A stretch of 64,000 nt of DNA from an uncultured Chloroflexota bacterium (GTDB lineage Bacteria > Chloroflexota > UBA11872 > VXNJ01), in contig CAJWLF010000002.1 of the NCBI GenBank assembly GCA_913043205.1, positions 1 through 64,000 on the forward strand. The letters run 5' to 3'. The notes under the pieces were generated by a model. That model was not told the origin of the DNA. It ran no database searches and saw only the letters and a list, made by a program, of their open reading frames with translations. Positions 1-8,933 of this stretch are shown here, piece by piece (the first letter of the stretch is position 1; every line of letters starts with the position of its first letter). Position numbers and translations under genes: made by a program.

Positions 1-166
1 TGGCCCCCTGGATTCGACTGTGACGGTGGTTATGCTGATCTACTTGGAGGCGTTCTCCAACCTGAAGATGGGCTTTGCAGCAGCAATGTCATTCTTGCTT
101 TTCTTAGTGATTGGCATAGTAACCTTGATAAATGCACGCCTGCTGAGTTACGACATTGGGTATTAG
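1..166 (+). CDS. Sugar ABC transporter permease, C-terminal fragment (window edge)
   Basis: The last 54 codons of a MalF/UgpA-type inner-membrane permease, cut by the window start. In the frame ending at the TAG at 164-166 it reads GPLDSTVTVVMLIYLEAF and ends LLSYDIGY. This nearly duplicates the C-terminus of the complete permease at 325-1263. The first 55 bases are identical to 1098-1152, and a second identical block encodes GFAAAMSFLLFLVIGI. It is therefore the upstream member of a tandem paralogue pair. It would form the membrane channel of a sugar or polyol importer. The rest of the gene lies outside the window. Confidence 0.85.
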   Translation, partial: GPLDSTVTVVMLIYLEAFSNLKMGFAAAMSFLLFLVIGIVTLINARLLSYDIGY

Positions 167-210
167 CCCATCAGCATATAATCTCAAATTAAACAACATT
201 CTAACCTTCT

Positions 211-251
211 CCAGGCAGATCGATTAGTTTTAGTACTAACGATAGACCTGG
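211..251 (+). other. Imperfect hairpin between the tandem permease genes
   Basis: CCAGG at 211-215 pairs with CCTGG at 247-251. Inside it ATCGATTAGT (219-228) pairs with ACTAACGAT (235-243) with one bulged base, leaving a loop of about 6 nt. No T-run follows, so it is not a standard Rho-independent terminator. It may attenuate or process the mRNA between the two permease genes, or be an operator. The core TTAGTACTAA is itself a palindrome. Function is inferred only. Confidence 0.45.
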
Positions 252-324
252 AAAGCTAGATTGTGTTTAATTAGGTTAAACTATCGTACTATGCACGCAT
301 AAATTCGCTATCTGGGGGAATTGA

Positions 325-1263
325 ATGGCGACCATACCACAACAAAACTTGCTCAAATGGCGTAAACGCCTTGGCTTGACTAATCGTGGTGGTTTTACCG
401 CATATGCCTTTGTATTGCCTTCAATCATCTTCATCTTGATATTCGTCATATTTCCAATTATAGGGACGCTATACTACAGCTTTACCTCATATGACTTGAT
501 GCGTGAACCTCGTTGGGTCGGATTGCAAAATTACAGTCATCTCCTCGATGAACCTCGTTTCGCACCCGCCGTCCGTAACACTGTCATATTTGCTTTCGGA
601 ACTGTGCCTAGTGGCGTAGTTACCTCCCTACTGCTAGCCGTCTTAATTAATCGCCAGATCAGGATGATCTACTTCTTCAGAGCATTCTTCTACATGCCAG
701 TAGTCAGCTCTTTTGTTTCAGTATCTCTGATATTTCTATGGCTTTACGAACCTCAATTTGGATTGTTGAATGAAATTGCCGAGGCCTGGGGACTTCCGCG
801 TGGTAAATGGTTAAAGAGTCCAGACACAGCGATGTTTGCAATCATCTTGATGAGCGTATGGAAGAACATGGGTCTCAACATGGTCATATATCTAGCGGGA
901 TTACAAGGTATCCCACCTCACCTTTATGAAGCTGCGGAAATTGACGGAGCAGGTAGACGTGCTCAACTATTCAGGATTACTTTGCCCCTGCTCGCCCCTA
1001 CCACCTTCTTCGTCGTGATCGTCTATTTCATCGGTGCTTTGCAGGTCTTTGTTCAGGTATTTATTATGGCCTGTTCTGATTTGCAAACCGCTTGTGGTGG
1101 CCCCCTGGATTCGACTGTGACGGTGGTTATGCTGATCTACTTGGAGGCGTTCGCAAATCTGCAGATGGGATTTGCAGCAGCAATGTCATTCTTGCTTTTC
1201 TTAGTGATTGGCATCATTACATTAGTAAACGCACGCCTGCTGAGCTATGACATCGGGTACTAG
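325..1263 (+). CDS. Sugar ABC transporter permease (MalF/UgpA type)
   Basis: 312-residue integral membrane permease of a carbohydrate ABC importer. It has a first transmembrane helix near residues 25-50, several further helices, and the EAA loop that contacts the ATPase (EAAEIDGAGRRAQLFRITLP, about residues 203-222). The start ATG follows a GGGGGA Shine-Dalgarno sequence. It is the second of two tandem near-identical permeases. No MalG-type partner, binding protein or ATPase follows, because the next gene (dnaE2) is convergent. The partner genes are probably upstream, outside the window. Substrate cannot be told from the sequence. Confidence 0.9.
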   Translation: MATIPQQNLLKWRKRLGLTNRGGFTAYAFVLPSIIFILIFVIFPIIGTLYYSFTSYDLMREPRWVGLQNYSHLLDEPRFAPAVRNTVIFAFGTVPSGVVTSLLLAVLINRQIRMIYFFRAFFYMPVVSSFVSVSLIFLWLYEPQFGLLNEIAEAWGLPRGKWLKSPDTAMFAIILMSVWKNMGLNMVIYLAGLQGIPPHLYEAAEIDGAGRRAQLFRITLPLLAPTTFFVVIVYFIGALQVFVQVFIMACSDLQTACGGPLDSTVTVVMLIYLEAFANLQMGFAAAMSFLLFLVIGIITLVNARLLSYDIGY

Positions 1264-1322
1264 ACAAGTTGTTACAACCCCTTGATACGTAGGATTTTAT
1301 CCAACATATACCTTCAAGATTT

Positions 1323-4300
1323 TTAGCACCAGTCTCTTGGTTGTGGATATTCAAATTTAGTCTGTATGGCACTTATATGTCGTGCCAAAACATGTATAGA
1401 TCCATTGTCATTCTCTACTTCACCGTGTATTTCTACGATAGTTTCATCAGCTATACATCTTACGTAACGTTCAACAATGTTAGGTTTGACTATTACATTT
1501 ATAAGCCCTGTTTCATCTTCTAGTGTTAGAAAGACATAGCCATTTGCTGATTTGGGTCGCTGCCTGCTTATAATCACTCCTGCTACCTTCACTTCTCGCC
1601 AAAACCGTACAGTTCTATTATTTGATGTCAATTTATTGTCATTTTGGGACTGGTTCCCAAACGATAGTTGCTTTATTTTTTGAGCAGAAATCACTCCTTT
1701 CTCATTTAGCTGGCTACGATACAAATCCATCCCTCTCACAGAAACAGACAAATCCGTCGACGCAAAATCCATCTTTGCCTGTTGCATTATGGTAGGTCGT
1801 TGAAACGATACATCCTCTTCGATATCTTGACTAACACCAGGCATTTCTATATTTCCTTGTAAATTCATTGCCTGTATCTTCCATAGTGCAGAACGACGGT
1901 CTATATCAAGACAATCAAAAGCCCCCGCAGTGGCCAGTGCCTTTAGCACCTCCTTAGATAATTTTGTTTGGTAATAGAACTGTTCAATGGATTCGCAAGT
2001 TTTATAAGCTTCACAGTCAAATATATTGCGGTGAGATTCGCCTATACCTTCTATGTAGCAATACCCCAATCGCACAGCTCCATCCCTTTCAACAACGCAC
2101 TCAAAACTGCTCATCTTCATATCAATCGATCTAACTTCTATTCCATGTCGTTGCGCATCACCTATAAGAGTGTGGGGTCTATAAAAACCCATGGGCTGAG
2201 AGTTCAGCAATGCACATAGAAATTCTGCTGGATAATAATTCTTCAGCCAGGCTGAAACATATACCAACAATGCGAATGAATAGGAATGAGCTTCCGGAAA
2301 TCCATATCCCGCATATCCTTCTATTTGCCTATATATATCTTGAGCCTTCGAATTGGAAATTCCATTACGCTTCATTCCTTCCATCAAGTCATCACGTAAA
2401 CTCTGAATGTTATGTAAAGAACGTTTGCGACTCATAGCACGGCGTAATTCATCAGCTTTTGCTGCTGAAAATCCTGCTGTAATCATCGACATCTGCATGC
2501 ATTGTTCCTGAAAGATAGGAACTCCCAACGTACGCTCAAGGATTGGCTTCAGTCTTGGGTCCAAATAATCTATTTTTTCTCTCCCAAGACGACGCTCAAT
2601 CCAACTGCGATGCAATTTCGTTGTCATGGGACCAGGTCTAATAATTGCGATTTCTACAATTAAGTCATAAAAACAGTCAGGCCTAGTTTTAGGTAATGTC
2701 GATATTTGGGCTCGTGATTCGATTTGAAATACCCCCAGTGTGTCGGCGGCAGTAATCATTTTGTACACATCAGGGTCGTCAAATGTAAATCCCTCAAATT
2801 CTATCCGTTTCCTATAGCGTTCTTGGATCAAACAAAAAGCTCTGCGAATTACAGTCATCATGCCAAGACCCAGCAGATCTATCTTTATCAGCCCCACATC
2901 AGCACAATCATCTTTATCCCATTGCACTACCGTTCTATCTATCATCCGAGCAGGTTCGATCGGAACCACCTCACATAGTGGTCTCGAAGATATAATCATG
3001 CCCCCAGAGTGAATTCCCAAGTGGCGAGGAAATCCCTGTATCTCTCTACTAATATTGATGGCATTATTCAGAATACTATTGGACCTAACACATTCATTGT
3101 AATTTTCATTTAACGACACTTCCTCATCCTGTTGCTTCATCAACTGGAACATCATCCCTATTTGATCGGCAGAAATGCCCAAAGCTTTACCAACATCTCG
3201 AATAGCAGACCGTTTTTGAAAACTTATTACATTAGCAACCATTGCCGCCCGATCACGACCGTAATAATCGTAGATATGCTGAATAACACGCTCACGCTTC
3301 TGATGCTCTATATCAAGATCTATATCCGGGGGAGTACCTCTCCCTTTAGACATAAAACGCTCGAACAATAAACCAGCTGATATTGGCTCAATCATAGATA
3401 TGCCGAGTGCGTAACACAGAATAGAACCAGGAGCAGACCCTCTGGTATTAACTAAAATATCTTGATCTTTACAATATTGAACAATTTCGCGAACTGTTAA
3501 AAAGTACCCAGCCAAACAATTTTCACGCACATATGATAGTTCTGTTACTACCCGGCCGCGTATCTCACTATTGATACCACTATAAAGATTTCGCACACCT
3601 TCCCATGTCAACTTCTCAAGATATGTGTATTCATTATCTCCAATAGGAACCGATGCTCTCGGCAGACCGTAATCAAGCGGTTGTGATAATTCAAAGTCAC
3701 ACATGTTAGTTATATTGAGCGTATTTTCTATAACTTCTGGAATATCAGAAAAGAGGTTCTTCATTTCCTCTGGAGACTTTAAGTAATATTCATTATTAGG
3801 ACGAAGTAAGCGACCAGCATGATTAATCACCGACGAATTCTTGATACAAACCAATACATCTTGCAATTGGCACCGAGATGGTATGTGATAGTGAACATTG
3901 TTAGTAGCAACTAGCGGCAAATCGACGTATTTAGCAATTTCGATAAGGCCATTACAGGTGATCAGATCATCTTCTTGCAAATGATTTTGTAGTTCTAAAA
4001 AGAAACATCCTTTATCGAATATTTCAGTATGATCCTGAACTATTTCCATAGCATGCCGCATATCCTGTTTTAGTACAGCCTTAGGGATTGCCCCCTTGCG
4101 ACACCCAGATAATCCAATCAACCCCTGGGTATATTTCGCTAATGACTCAAACCTAAGATAAGGCTCGGCTTTAGGTTGTCTCTTATGTGACTCTGTAGAA
4201 ATTCGACACAGATTCCTATAACCTTGACTATCTTTTGCCAAAAGAGTCAGATGATCACCATTATCAAGGTTTATTTCCATCCCTATAATCGGTTTAACAT

Positions 4301-4469
4301 CATAGTTACGAGCAGCTATAGAAAAACGAACAGCACCATACAACCCATCATGATCAGTAATAGCTATAGCAGCTAGACCTAATTCAGCAGCTGTAACTGC
4401 CATTTGCTCAGGGCTGGAAGCTCCATCTAAAAAAGAGAAATTTGTATGTGCATGTAATTCAGCATACAT
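1323..4469 (-). CDS. dnaE2: Error-prone DNA polymerase DnaE2 (ImuC)
   Basis: C-family DNA polymerase of 1048 residues, the translesion synthesis polymerase of the ImuA-ImuB-DnaE2 system. The N-terminal PHP domain has HAH (residues 6-8) and DHD (39-41). The polymerase core has PDIDLD with catalytic aspartates at about 384 and 386, and a third at about 531 in KIDLLGLG. A C-terminal OB-fold lies at about 965-1030. The motif context (GRDRAAMVANVISFQ, RDVGKALG) is typical of DnaE2 rather than replicative DnaE, and the length fits. I chose the ATG at 4469, 5 nt after the imuB stop, because the PHP domain begins there; an in-frame start at 4502 would overlap imuB. Last gene of a three-gene minus-strand operon. 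Confidence 0.93.
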   Translation of the reverse strand: MYAELHAHTNFSFLDGASSPEQMAVTAAELGLAAIAITDHDGLYGAVRFSIAARNYDVKPIIGMEINLDNGDHLTLLAKDSQGYRNLCRISTESHKRQPKAEPYLRFESLAKYTQGLIGLSGCRKGAIPKAVLKQDMRHAMEIVQDHTEIFDKGCFFLELQNHLQEDDLITCNGLIEIAKYVDLPLVATNNVHYHIPSRCQLQDVLVCIKNSSVINHAGRLLRPNNEYYLKSPEEMKNLFSDIPEVIENTLNITNMCDFELSQPLDYGLPRASVPIGDNEYTYLEKLTWEGVRNLYSGINSEIRGRVVTELSYVRENCLAGYFLTVREIVQYCKDQDILVNTRGSAPGSILCYALGISMIEPISAGLLFERFMSKGRGTPPDIDLDIEHQKRERVIQHIYDYYGRDRAAMVANVISFQKRSAIRDVGKALGISADQIGMMFQLMKQQDEEVSLNENYNECVRSNSILNNAINISREIQGFPRHLGIHSGGMIISSRPLCEVVPIEPARMIDRTVVQWDKDDCADVGLIKIDLLGLGMMTVIRRAFCLIQERYRKRIEFEGFTFDDPDVYKMITAADTLGVFQIESRAQISTLPKTRPDCFYDLIVEIAIIRPGPMTTKLHRSWIERRLGREKIDYLDPRLKPILERTLGVPIFQEQCMQMSMITAGFSAAKADELRRAMSRKRSLHNIQSLRDDLMEGMKRNGISNSKAQDIYRQIEGYAGYGFPEAHSYSFALLVYVSAWLKNYYPAEFLCALLNSQPMGFYRPHTLIGDAQRHGIEVRSIDMKMSSFECVVERDGAVRLGYCYIEGIGESHRNIFDCEAYKTCESIEQFYYQTKLSKEVLKALATAGAFDCLDIDRRSALWKIQAMNLQGNIEMPGVSQDIEEDVSFQRPTIMQQAKMDFASTDLSVSVRGMDLYRSQLNEKGVISAQKIKQLSFGNQSQNDNKLTSNNRTVRFWREVKVAGVIISRQRPKSANGYVFLTLEDETGLINVIVKPNIVERYVRCIADETIVEIHGEVENDNGSIHVLARHISAIQTKFEYPQPRDWC

Positions 4470-4474
4470 GTTTA

Positions 4475-6049
4475 TCAATCCACAAGACCTTGTATATACC
4501 AAACATCTGAAACAAGATCGTGATACAACAAAGCACCTACTCCACCACTAAGAATAAATCGGAAATAATCTCTTGCTACAGGGATTTCCAGCCATAAATT
4601 TTCAATACGATGTGGGCCAATTTTCTGTAGGACCTCGTGTTTTTCACCATCGATAATTAGGTGTTGTTTTTTGCCTTTTTGAAATACTACCTTGTCCGGC
4701 GGATCAATTATTCGCAATACCCCTCCAGCTCCACAGGATAAAACTTCAGCAGTGCTCATTCGCCCATCTATCAGTGAAGATTCCTTTTCTTTTGTTTTAT
4801 TTGGCTTGTCATATTCAGAAAAATAAGAATCAATATGTTCAAAAGCATTTTCAAGCCTGGACTCTTCCGGAAGCACTTGAGTGCGAAAAACAGCATCGTC
4901 CCCAAGATGCAGCCGTAATCTGCCAATAGATTGATTTGCATTCTGCAAACAATATTGATGGCTGGGTAGCATCTCTACTCTTAACCCTTCAAAAGGGATC
5001 AGTTTTTCAACTGATAACCGTAAACCCTTAACCCCACCAGCTGTCAGATACTCGTATTTGCATCTAGATAGCGTTTTATCAAATCTAGTTTTGAGATGCC
5101 ATCGAACAACATTGAGAAAGGTTCGTGCCTGAGCAGAAGGTTCAGGCAAGTCAAATTCCACTTCAGATGGAACATCGAGATCAACATCTATCCCCACACA
5201 CACTCGTTGAGCCATAAGGCCTTGGCTTTGCAATTGAAATTCGATTCGATTAGCTAGCTCTTGTGTGTGAAAAATCACCCTATCAAAATTATTTTCACAC
5301 CATTCAAATTCAATTGTTTCTGAAAACACTAGAGGAGTATTGAAGGGTTGCAATATCGCAGTATCAATTCCTTGTGCAAGACGGTGAGCGACTATCCCTT
5401 CAGTACCATAGCGAGCGCTAATTGAGTTGATAGGAAGGAATGCATATTCCCCAACTGTAGTAATCCCTAGCAAAATCAATTGCTGAACAACCCGAGATGA
5501 GAGAGGGAGAATACTGATATGTTCTGTAAAAAGATATTTGCGATCAGAACAATTTACTATTTCAATCCAGTTGGGAGGCTTGCAATTATATGATGCTACT
5601 TTGGCAGCAAACCCACCTTTAGCCACCCCTATATATGGATGATATTTCCCCAAAACACCTCTAATATGATTGCAGATACTCCGAACATCCCCGTACAGTC
5701 GATCCAGCCCAGTAATATCCATAAGTGTTGTTTCAATATCATCATCTTCAACAATAGATGAGACCTTACTAAGTTGATGTAGAACTTCAGCTTTATGTTC
5801 GCTATATAGATCAGGATCCTCTTCGATAAATACACCTTCTGGACACCTAAGTTGGGCCTCTCTTAGACGCATCAAGTCGCAAAGGCCGCCATTTGCAGCA
5901 ATCTCTGATACTTCAATTAGACAATTATGCTTATCAAGCCGGGAGTAAATGGCTAATGGTATCTGGCTCAACTCTGGTTTTTTGATTATCTCTAGTGATG
6001 TTCGAAACCGTGGCATCCAAACACACAGTGTTTTGCCTGTTGCTGGCAT
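4475..6049 (-). CDS. imuB: ImuB, catalytically inactive Y-family polymerase-like protein
   Basis: 524 residues with the Y-family fold and the ImuB-type pattern LCVWMPRF near the N-terminus and LMDITGLDRLYGD near residue 110. The catalytic acids of active Y polymerases are missing: the DxD-like first motif has none, and the SIDE position reads IETT. In characterised ImuB proteins this loss makes the protein a scaffold linking DnaE2 to the sliding clamp. The usual clamp-binding QLxLF segment seems replaced by RVEMLPS after LIPFEGL. The start ATG at 6049 leaves a 116-nt overlap with imuA; an upstream ATG at 6169 adds an unlikely hydrophobic leader lying inside imuA. Confidence 0.88.
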   Translation of the reverse strand: MPATGKTLCVWMPRFRTSLEIIKKPELSQIPLAIYSRLDKHNCLIEVSEIAANGGLCDLMRLREAQLRCPEGVFIEEDPDLYSEHKAEVLHQLSKVSSIVEDDDIETTLMDITGLDRLYGDVRSICNHIRGVLGKYHPYIGVAKGGFAAKVASYNCKPPNWIEIVNCSDRKYLFTEHISILPLSSRVVQQLILLGITTVGEYAFLPINSISARYGTEGIVAHRLAQGIDTAILQPFNTPLVFSETIEFEWCENNFDRVIFHTQELANRIEFQLQSQGLMAQRVCVGIDVDLDVPSEVEFDLPEPSAQARTFLNVVRWHLKTRFDKTLSRCKYEYLTAGGVKGLRLSVEKLIPFEGLRVEMLPSHQYCLQNANQSIGRLRLHLGDDAVFRTQVLPEESRLENAFEHIDSYFSEYDKPNKTKEKESSLIDGRMSTAEVLSCGAGGVLRIIDPPDKVVFQKGKKQHLIIDGEKHEVLQKIGPHRIENLWLEIPVARDYFRFILSGGVGALLYHDLVSDVWYIQGLVD

Positions 6050-6800
6050 AAATCTGGCTCCCAGGAAATGAAAAATCAACCATAAAACTACTAGTTGGAA
6101 CAGAGCTACGACTCTTAATAATGTCAATTCGCAAACGAGCCCCCTTGAGTACACGGCCAAGAGGGCCATCTGACCAGAGCCAGTTATTGCGGGAAGTGGC
6201 TACACGTAGTGATGCAAAATGTCGCATGTTCGTATGTTGATAAGTTTGAGGTGTAGTTAGTAATACACAAGCAACTTGCTTATGTGAAATCAAAGCTGTT
6301 ATACGAGCAAGATATGAAGATCTGGGTATATTCTGATTAATCAATATTAATACCAATTCAAAAGCTTCTCGTCCCAGCAAAATAAATGCAGATTGAAAAG
6401 CCGATTGAAATTCAGTTGGCCTCACTATAAGTAATCTATCTAGATCCACCCCACTAGCTTCTAGAGATGGAGGATAAAGGCTTTTTGTCATATCTATACA
6501 AGCGGCAAGCCCTCCTTGCTCGGTAATCTTTTTTAATAGCTGAACCGCCAAGGTCATTTTCCCACTAGATATACCCCCCATAATTTCGGTTAAACGCGCA
6601 CGAGGAATACCCTCAAATCCTGTAGCTCTATCAAAGTCGTTAATCCCAGTGACTAGAGAAGAATGGCTTTGGTTTTTCAAGCTAAAAAATCTGCCGGAAG
6701 CCCGAATCCCCCAACGCTTTTCTATTTCTAGCGTTGCCTTACGTAAAGCAACAATACGCCCAACATCTTGCTTATTAGACTTATACATAAAAACCGACAT
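5934..6800 (-). CDS. imuA: ImuA, RecA-like cell division inhibitor/TLS accessory
   Basis: 288-residue RecA-fold protein and first gene of the imuA-imuB-dnaE2 operon. It has the RecA-like opening LVTGINDFDRATGFEGIPRA and a Walker A-like loop MGGISSGKM at about 74-82, where Met replaces the usual Ser/Thr after GK. It is shorter than RecA and lacks the DNA-binding L1/L2 organisation. In known systems ImuA binds RecA and ImuB in damage-induced mutagenesis. An alternative start is Met5. The 161-bp divergent region upstream shows no clear LexA box of the types I know. Assignment rests mainly on the operon context. Confidence 0.85.
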   Translation of the reverse strand: MSVFMYKSNKQDVGRIVALRKATLEIEKRWGIRASGRFFSLKNQSHSSLVTGINDFDRATGFEGIPRARLTEIMGGISSGKMTLAVQLLKKITEQGGLAACIDMTKSLYPPSLEASGVDLDRLLIVRPTEFQSAFQSAFILLGREAFELVLILINQNIPRSSYLARITALISHKQVACVLLTTPQTYQHTNMRHFASLRVATSRNNWLWSDGPLGRVLKGARLRIDIIKSRSSVPTSSFMVDFSFPGSQIYASNRQNTVCLDATVSNITRDNQKTRVEPDTISHLLPA

Positions 6801-6961
6801 TCAAATTCTATAAACGCATTTCAGCAAGTTAGTAATATACCATACAAATACCGAACACTTGAAATAAATATCTTTAGTCATGTCACATCAATTTATATAG
6901 ACTAAGTAGCTGTTGCTGTCTGATAACCATATCGTTTGTACATTTAGGAAATTTCTAATAT

Positions 6962-7723
6962 ATGAAAATCGCAGGTTGTACTTGGGGAGTAAGCTTGGCG
7001 CAAATCAAAGCAGCGTATACGTTGCAACAGTCCGGATTCGATACTATCGATGTGGACCCAGGGTTTCTCACAAGTAAAACCCCTTCCACTTTGCCACAAA
7101 TTAGTTGCCTAGCAGCAGGGCATTTGTTTCCTGAGGGCACTAGATTGGATGACGAAAATGATAAGGATAGAGCAAAAGCGCTAGCCCATTCCAAAGCCGC
7201 TTTGCAAGAAGCCCACACACTCAATGTAGAGGTGGCTTATATAGGAGCTCCTAACCCAGGAATAGAGTCTTTATCACGTTTTCGTGATGCAGCTTGCGAG
7301 CTATCAGATTTGGCTGATACGCTGAATATTGTCTTCTGTGTAGAACCTTCACCGCCTAGGGGACTTAGATCAGTACATGAAACCCTAGATTTCTTCGACA
7401 CTTGTAATCGAGATAATCTAAATGTATTACTTGATTTCGCACACTGTTTGATGATTGAAGAAGATCCTGTAGAGGCAATCTCTTATTGCGGAAACAAATT
7501 AGCATATGTTCACTTCAATGATACTGACGGTGTTAACGATGACCATCTGGCCCTCACAGATGGAATAATGGACAATAATTTAATCACTCAAATATTAGAT
7601 AGATTAAAGTCTGTCCAATATAGACGCCCTCTCGGTGTGGAAAGCAGTCCAGCCTTACCAGACCCAATCGGTTCAGCTATCAAAACCCGTAATATCCTTA
7701 TAGAGAACGGCGCTTACGAATAA
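6962..7723 (+). CDS. Sugar phosphate isomerase/epimerase family protein
   Basis: 253-residue TIM-barrel protein of the xylose isomerase-like (AP endonuclease 2) superfamily. Probable metal ligands occur at the ends of strands: Glu in FCVEPS, Asp and His in LLDFAHC, His in YVHFND, and Glu in LGVESSP near the C-terminus. It faces the minus-strand enolase-superfamily gene tail to tail, 23 bp apart. That suggests shared use in sugar-acid catabolism, although they are not co-transcribed. It shares its upstream region with imuA. The exact substrate cannot be inferred. Confidence 0.8.
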   Translation: MKIAGCTWGVSLAQIKAAYTLQQSGFDTIDVDPGFLTSKTPSTLPQISCLAAGHLFPEGTRLDDENDKDRAKALAHSKAALQEAHTLNVEVAYIGAPNPGIESLSRFRDAACELSDLADTLNIVFCVEPSPPRGLRSVHETLDFFDTCNRDNLNVLLDFAHCLMIEEDPVEAISYCGNKLAYVHFNDTDGVNDDHLALTDGIMDNNLITQILDRLKSVQYRRPLGVESSPALPDPIGSAIKTRNILIENGAYE

Positions 7724-7746
7724 AACCTCCTCTGTAAAGCGCTCAG

Positions 7747-8868
7747 CTATCCATCCACCCTGTAGCGCTCTACAACTTCTTCATTTAAAGAAAATCCAAG
7801 TCCTGGACGATCAGAAATATGGACTTGGCTTTCAGCATCTATTTCAGGCCATGAGTCAGTTAGGTCAGTCCGAAGAGGGTTGGGGTTTTGATCCATTTCA
7901 AATGAATGTCCTGTAGGAGCTGCAGCCAGCACATGCAAATTTGAAAACCCAGAGATCGCACCCGCATAGTTATGAGGAGCTACGGGCAAATGGTGAGCAG
8001 ATGCCAAAGCAGAAATACGATGACATTCAGTGATCCCGCCTGCCCATACGGTATCCGGTTGCAATACATCTACACAGCCAGCCTCTATAAGCAACCTAAA
8101 TCCATGGCGAGTCGTCTCGGTTTCATATCCAGCCACAGGAATAGAAATGGAATTTCGAACCATAGCCATTCCATCTATATCATCAGTACGCGTAGGTTCT
8201 TCAAACCAAGCAATATGAAGATCTTCTATCTGGCGGGCAAATTCTATAGCTTCTCTAGGAGAATGCTGATTGTTTGAATCAACCATCAACCCACTACCCG
8301 AGCCTAAAGCTTCTCTGGCAATTCGCACCCGTTCCACATCAGCATCAAAATCTTCACCTGCAACCTTCATTTTTGCAGCCCGATAGCCTTTAGAAGATAT
8401 GATGGCAAATTCATCATTCAAACCTTCTAGCCCCTTCCCATCAGAGTAGAAACCTGCGCTCGCATATGCGGGAACAACGCTTGTGCGCCCACCCAACAAT
8501 TTGTAAACAGGAAGCCCCGCAATTTTCCCTAAAATATCCCAAAGAGCAATATCTATGCCGCTTATAGCCGCGATCATGGCACCTCGTCTACCAAGCTGAA
8601 TTGTCCCCTGATACATGCGAGCCCAATGGCGTTCAATCAGTGTTGGGTCTTCGCCAATCAACATAGGTGCAAGCTGAGTATCTATTATGGTTTTAATCGT
8701 GTGTTCAGCACCACCAAAAGTGCCCGCCTCCCCATAACCTTCCATTCCATCGTCTGTACGAACTCGTACTAACAATATTATCCGGGACGGAATAGAGATT
8801 TGTGCATCTCGAATCGTTACGTCCAAATCATGGCGTAATATCTCCGCTTTAACCTCACTAATTCGCAT
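7747..8868 (-). CDS. Mandelate racemase/muconate lactonizing enzyme family protein
   Basis: 373-residue enolase-superfamily enzyme. The capping domain covers residues 1-125 and the barrel follows. Catalytic features are visible: KMK at 166-168 (KxK base), D197 in MVDSNN, WFEEP at 221-225 and GYETE at about 248-252 as metal ligands, and H299 in PVAPHNY as the opposite-face base. This is the mandelate racemase subgroup pattern, typical of sugar-acid dehydratases such as galactonate or rhamnonate dehydratase. SAR202 genomes are known for many paralogues of this family. The substrate is unknown. Confidence 0.88.
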   Translation of the reverse strand: MRISEVKAEILRHDLDVTIRDAQISIPSRIILLVRVRTDDGMEGYGEAGTFGGAEHTIKTIIDTQLAPMLIGEDPTLIERHWARMYQGTIQLGRRGAMIAAISGIDIALWDILGKIAGLPVYKLLGGRTSVVPAYASAGFYSDGKGLEGLNDEFAIISSKGYRAAKMKVAGEDFDADVERVRIAREALGSGSGLMVDSNNQHSPREAIEFARQIEDLHIAWFEEPTRTDDIDGMAMVRNSISIPVAGYETETTRHGFRLLIEAGCVDVLQPDTVWAGGITECHRISALASAHHLPVAPHNYAGAISGFSNLHVLAAAPTGHSFEMDQNPNPLRTDLTDSWPEIDAESQVHISDRPGLGFSLNEEVVERYRVDG

Positions 8869-8933
8869 AGATCAAATCCTTAAATTTCGATTGACACGAA
8901 GAAACCAACAATACGAACAATTAAGCACTCTGC

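Noticed and set aside
1264..1322. GTTGTTACAAC palindrome as bidirectional terminator
   Set aside because: Five-base-pair stem with one-base loop cannot form a stable terminator.
5629..5835. 68-codon frame inside imuB
   Set aside because: Same-strand shadow frame with no ribosome site.
6801..6961. Possible LexA/SOS box before imuA
   Set aside because: Only half-site-like GAAC was found; no arrangement fits the Gram-positive or proteobacterial LexA consensus.
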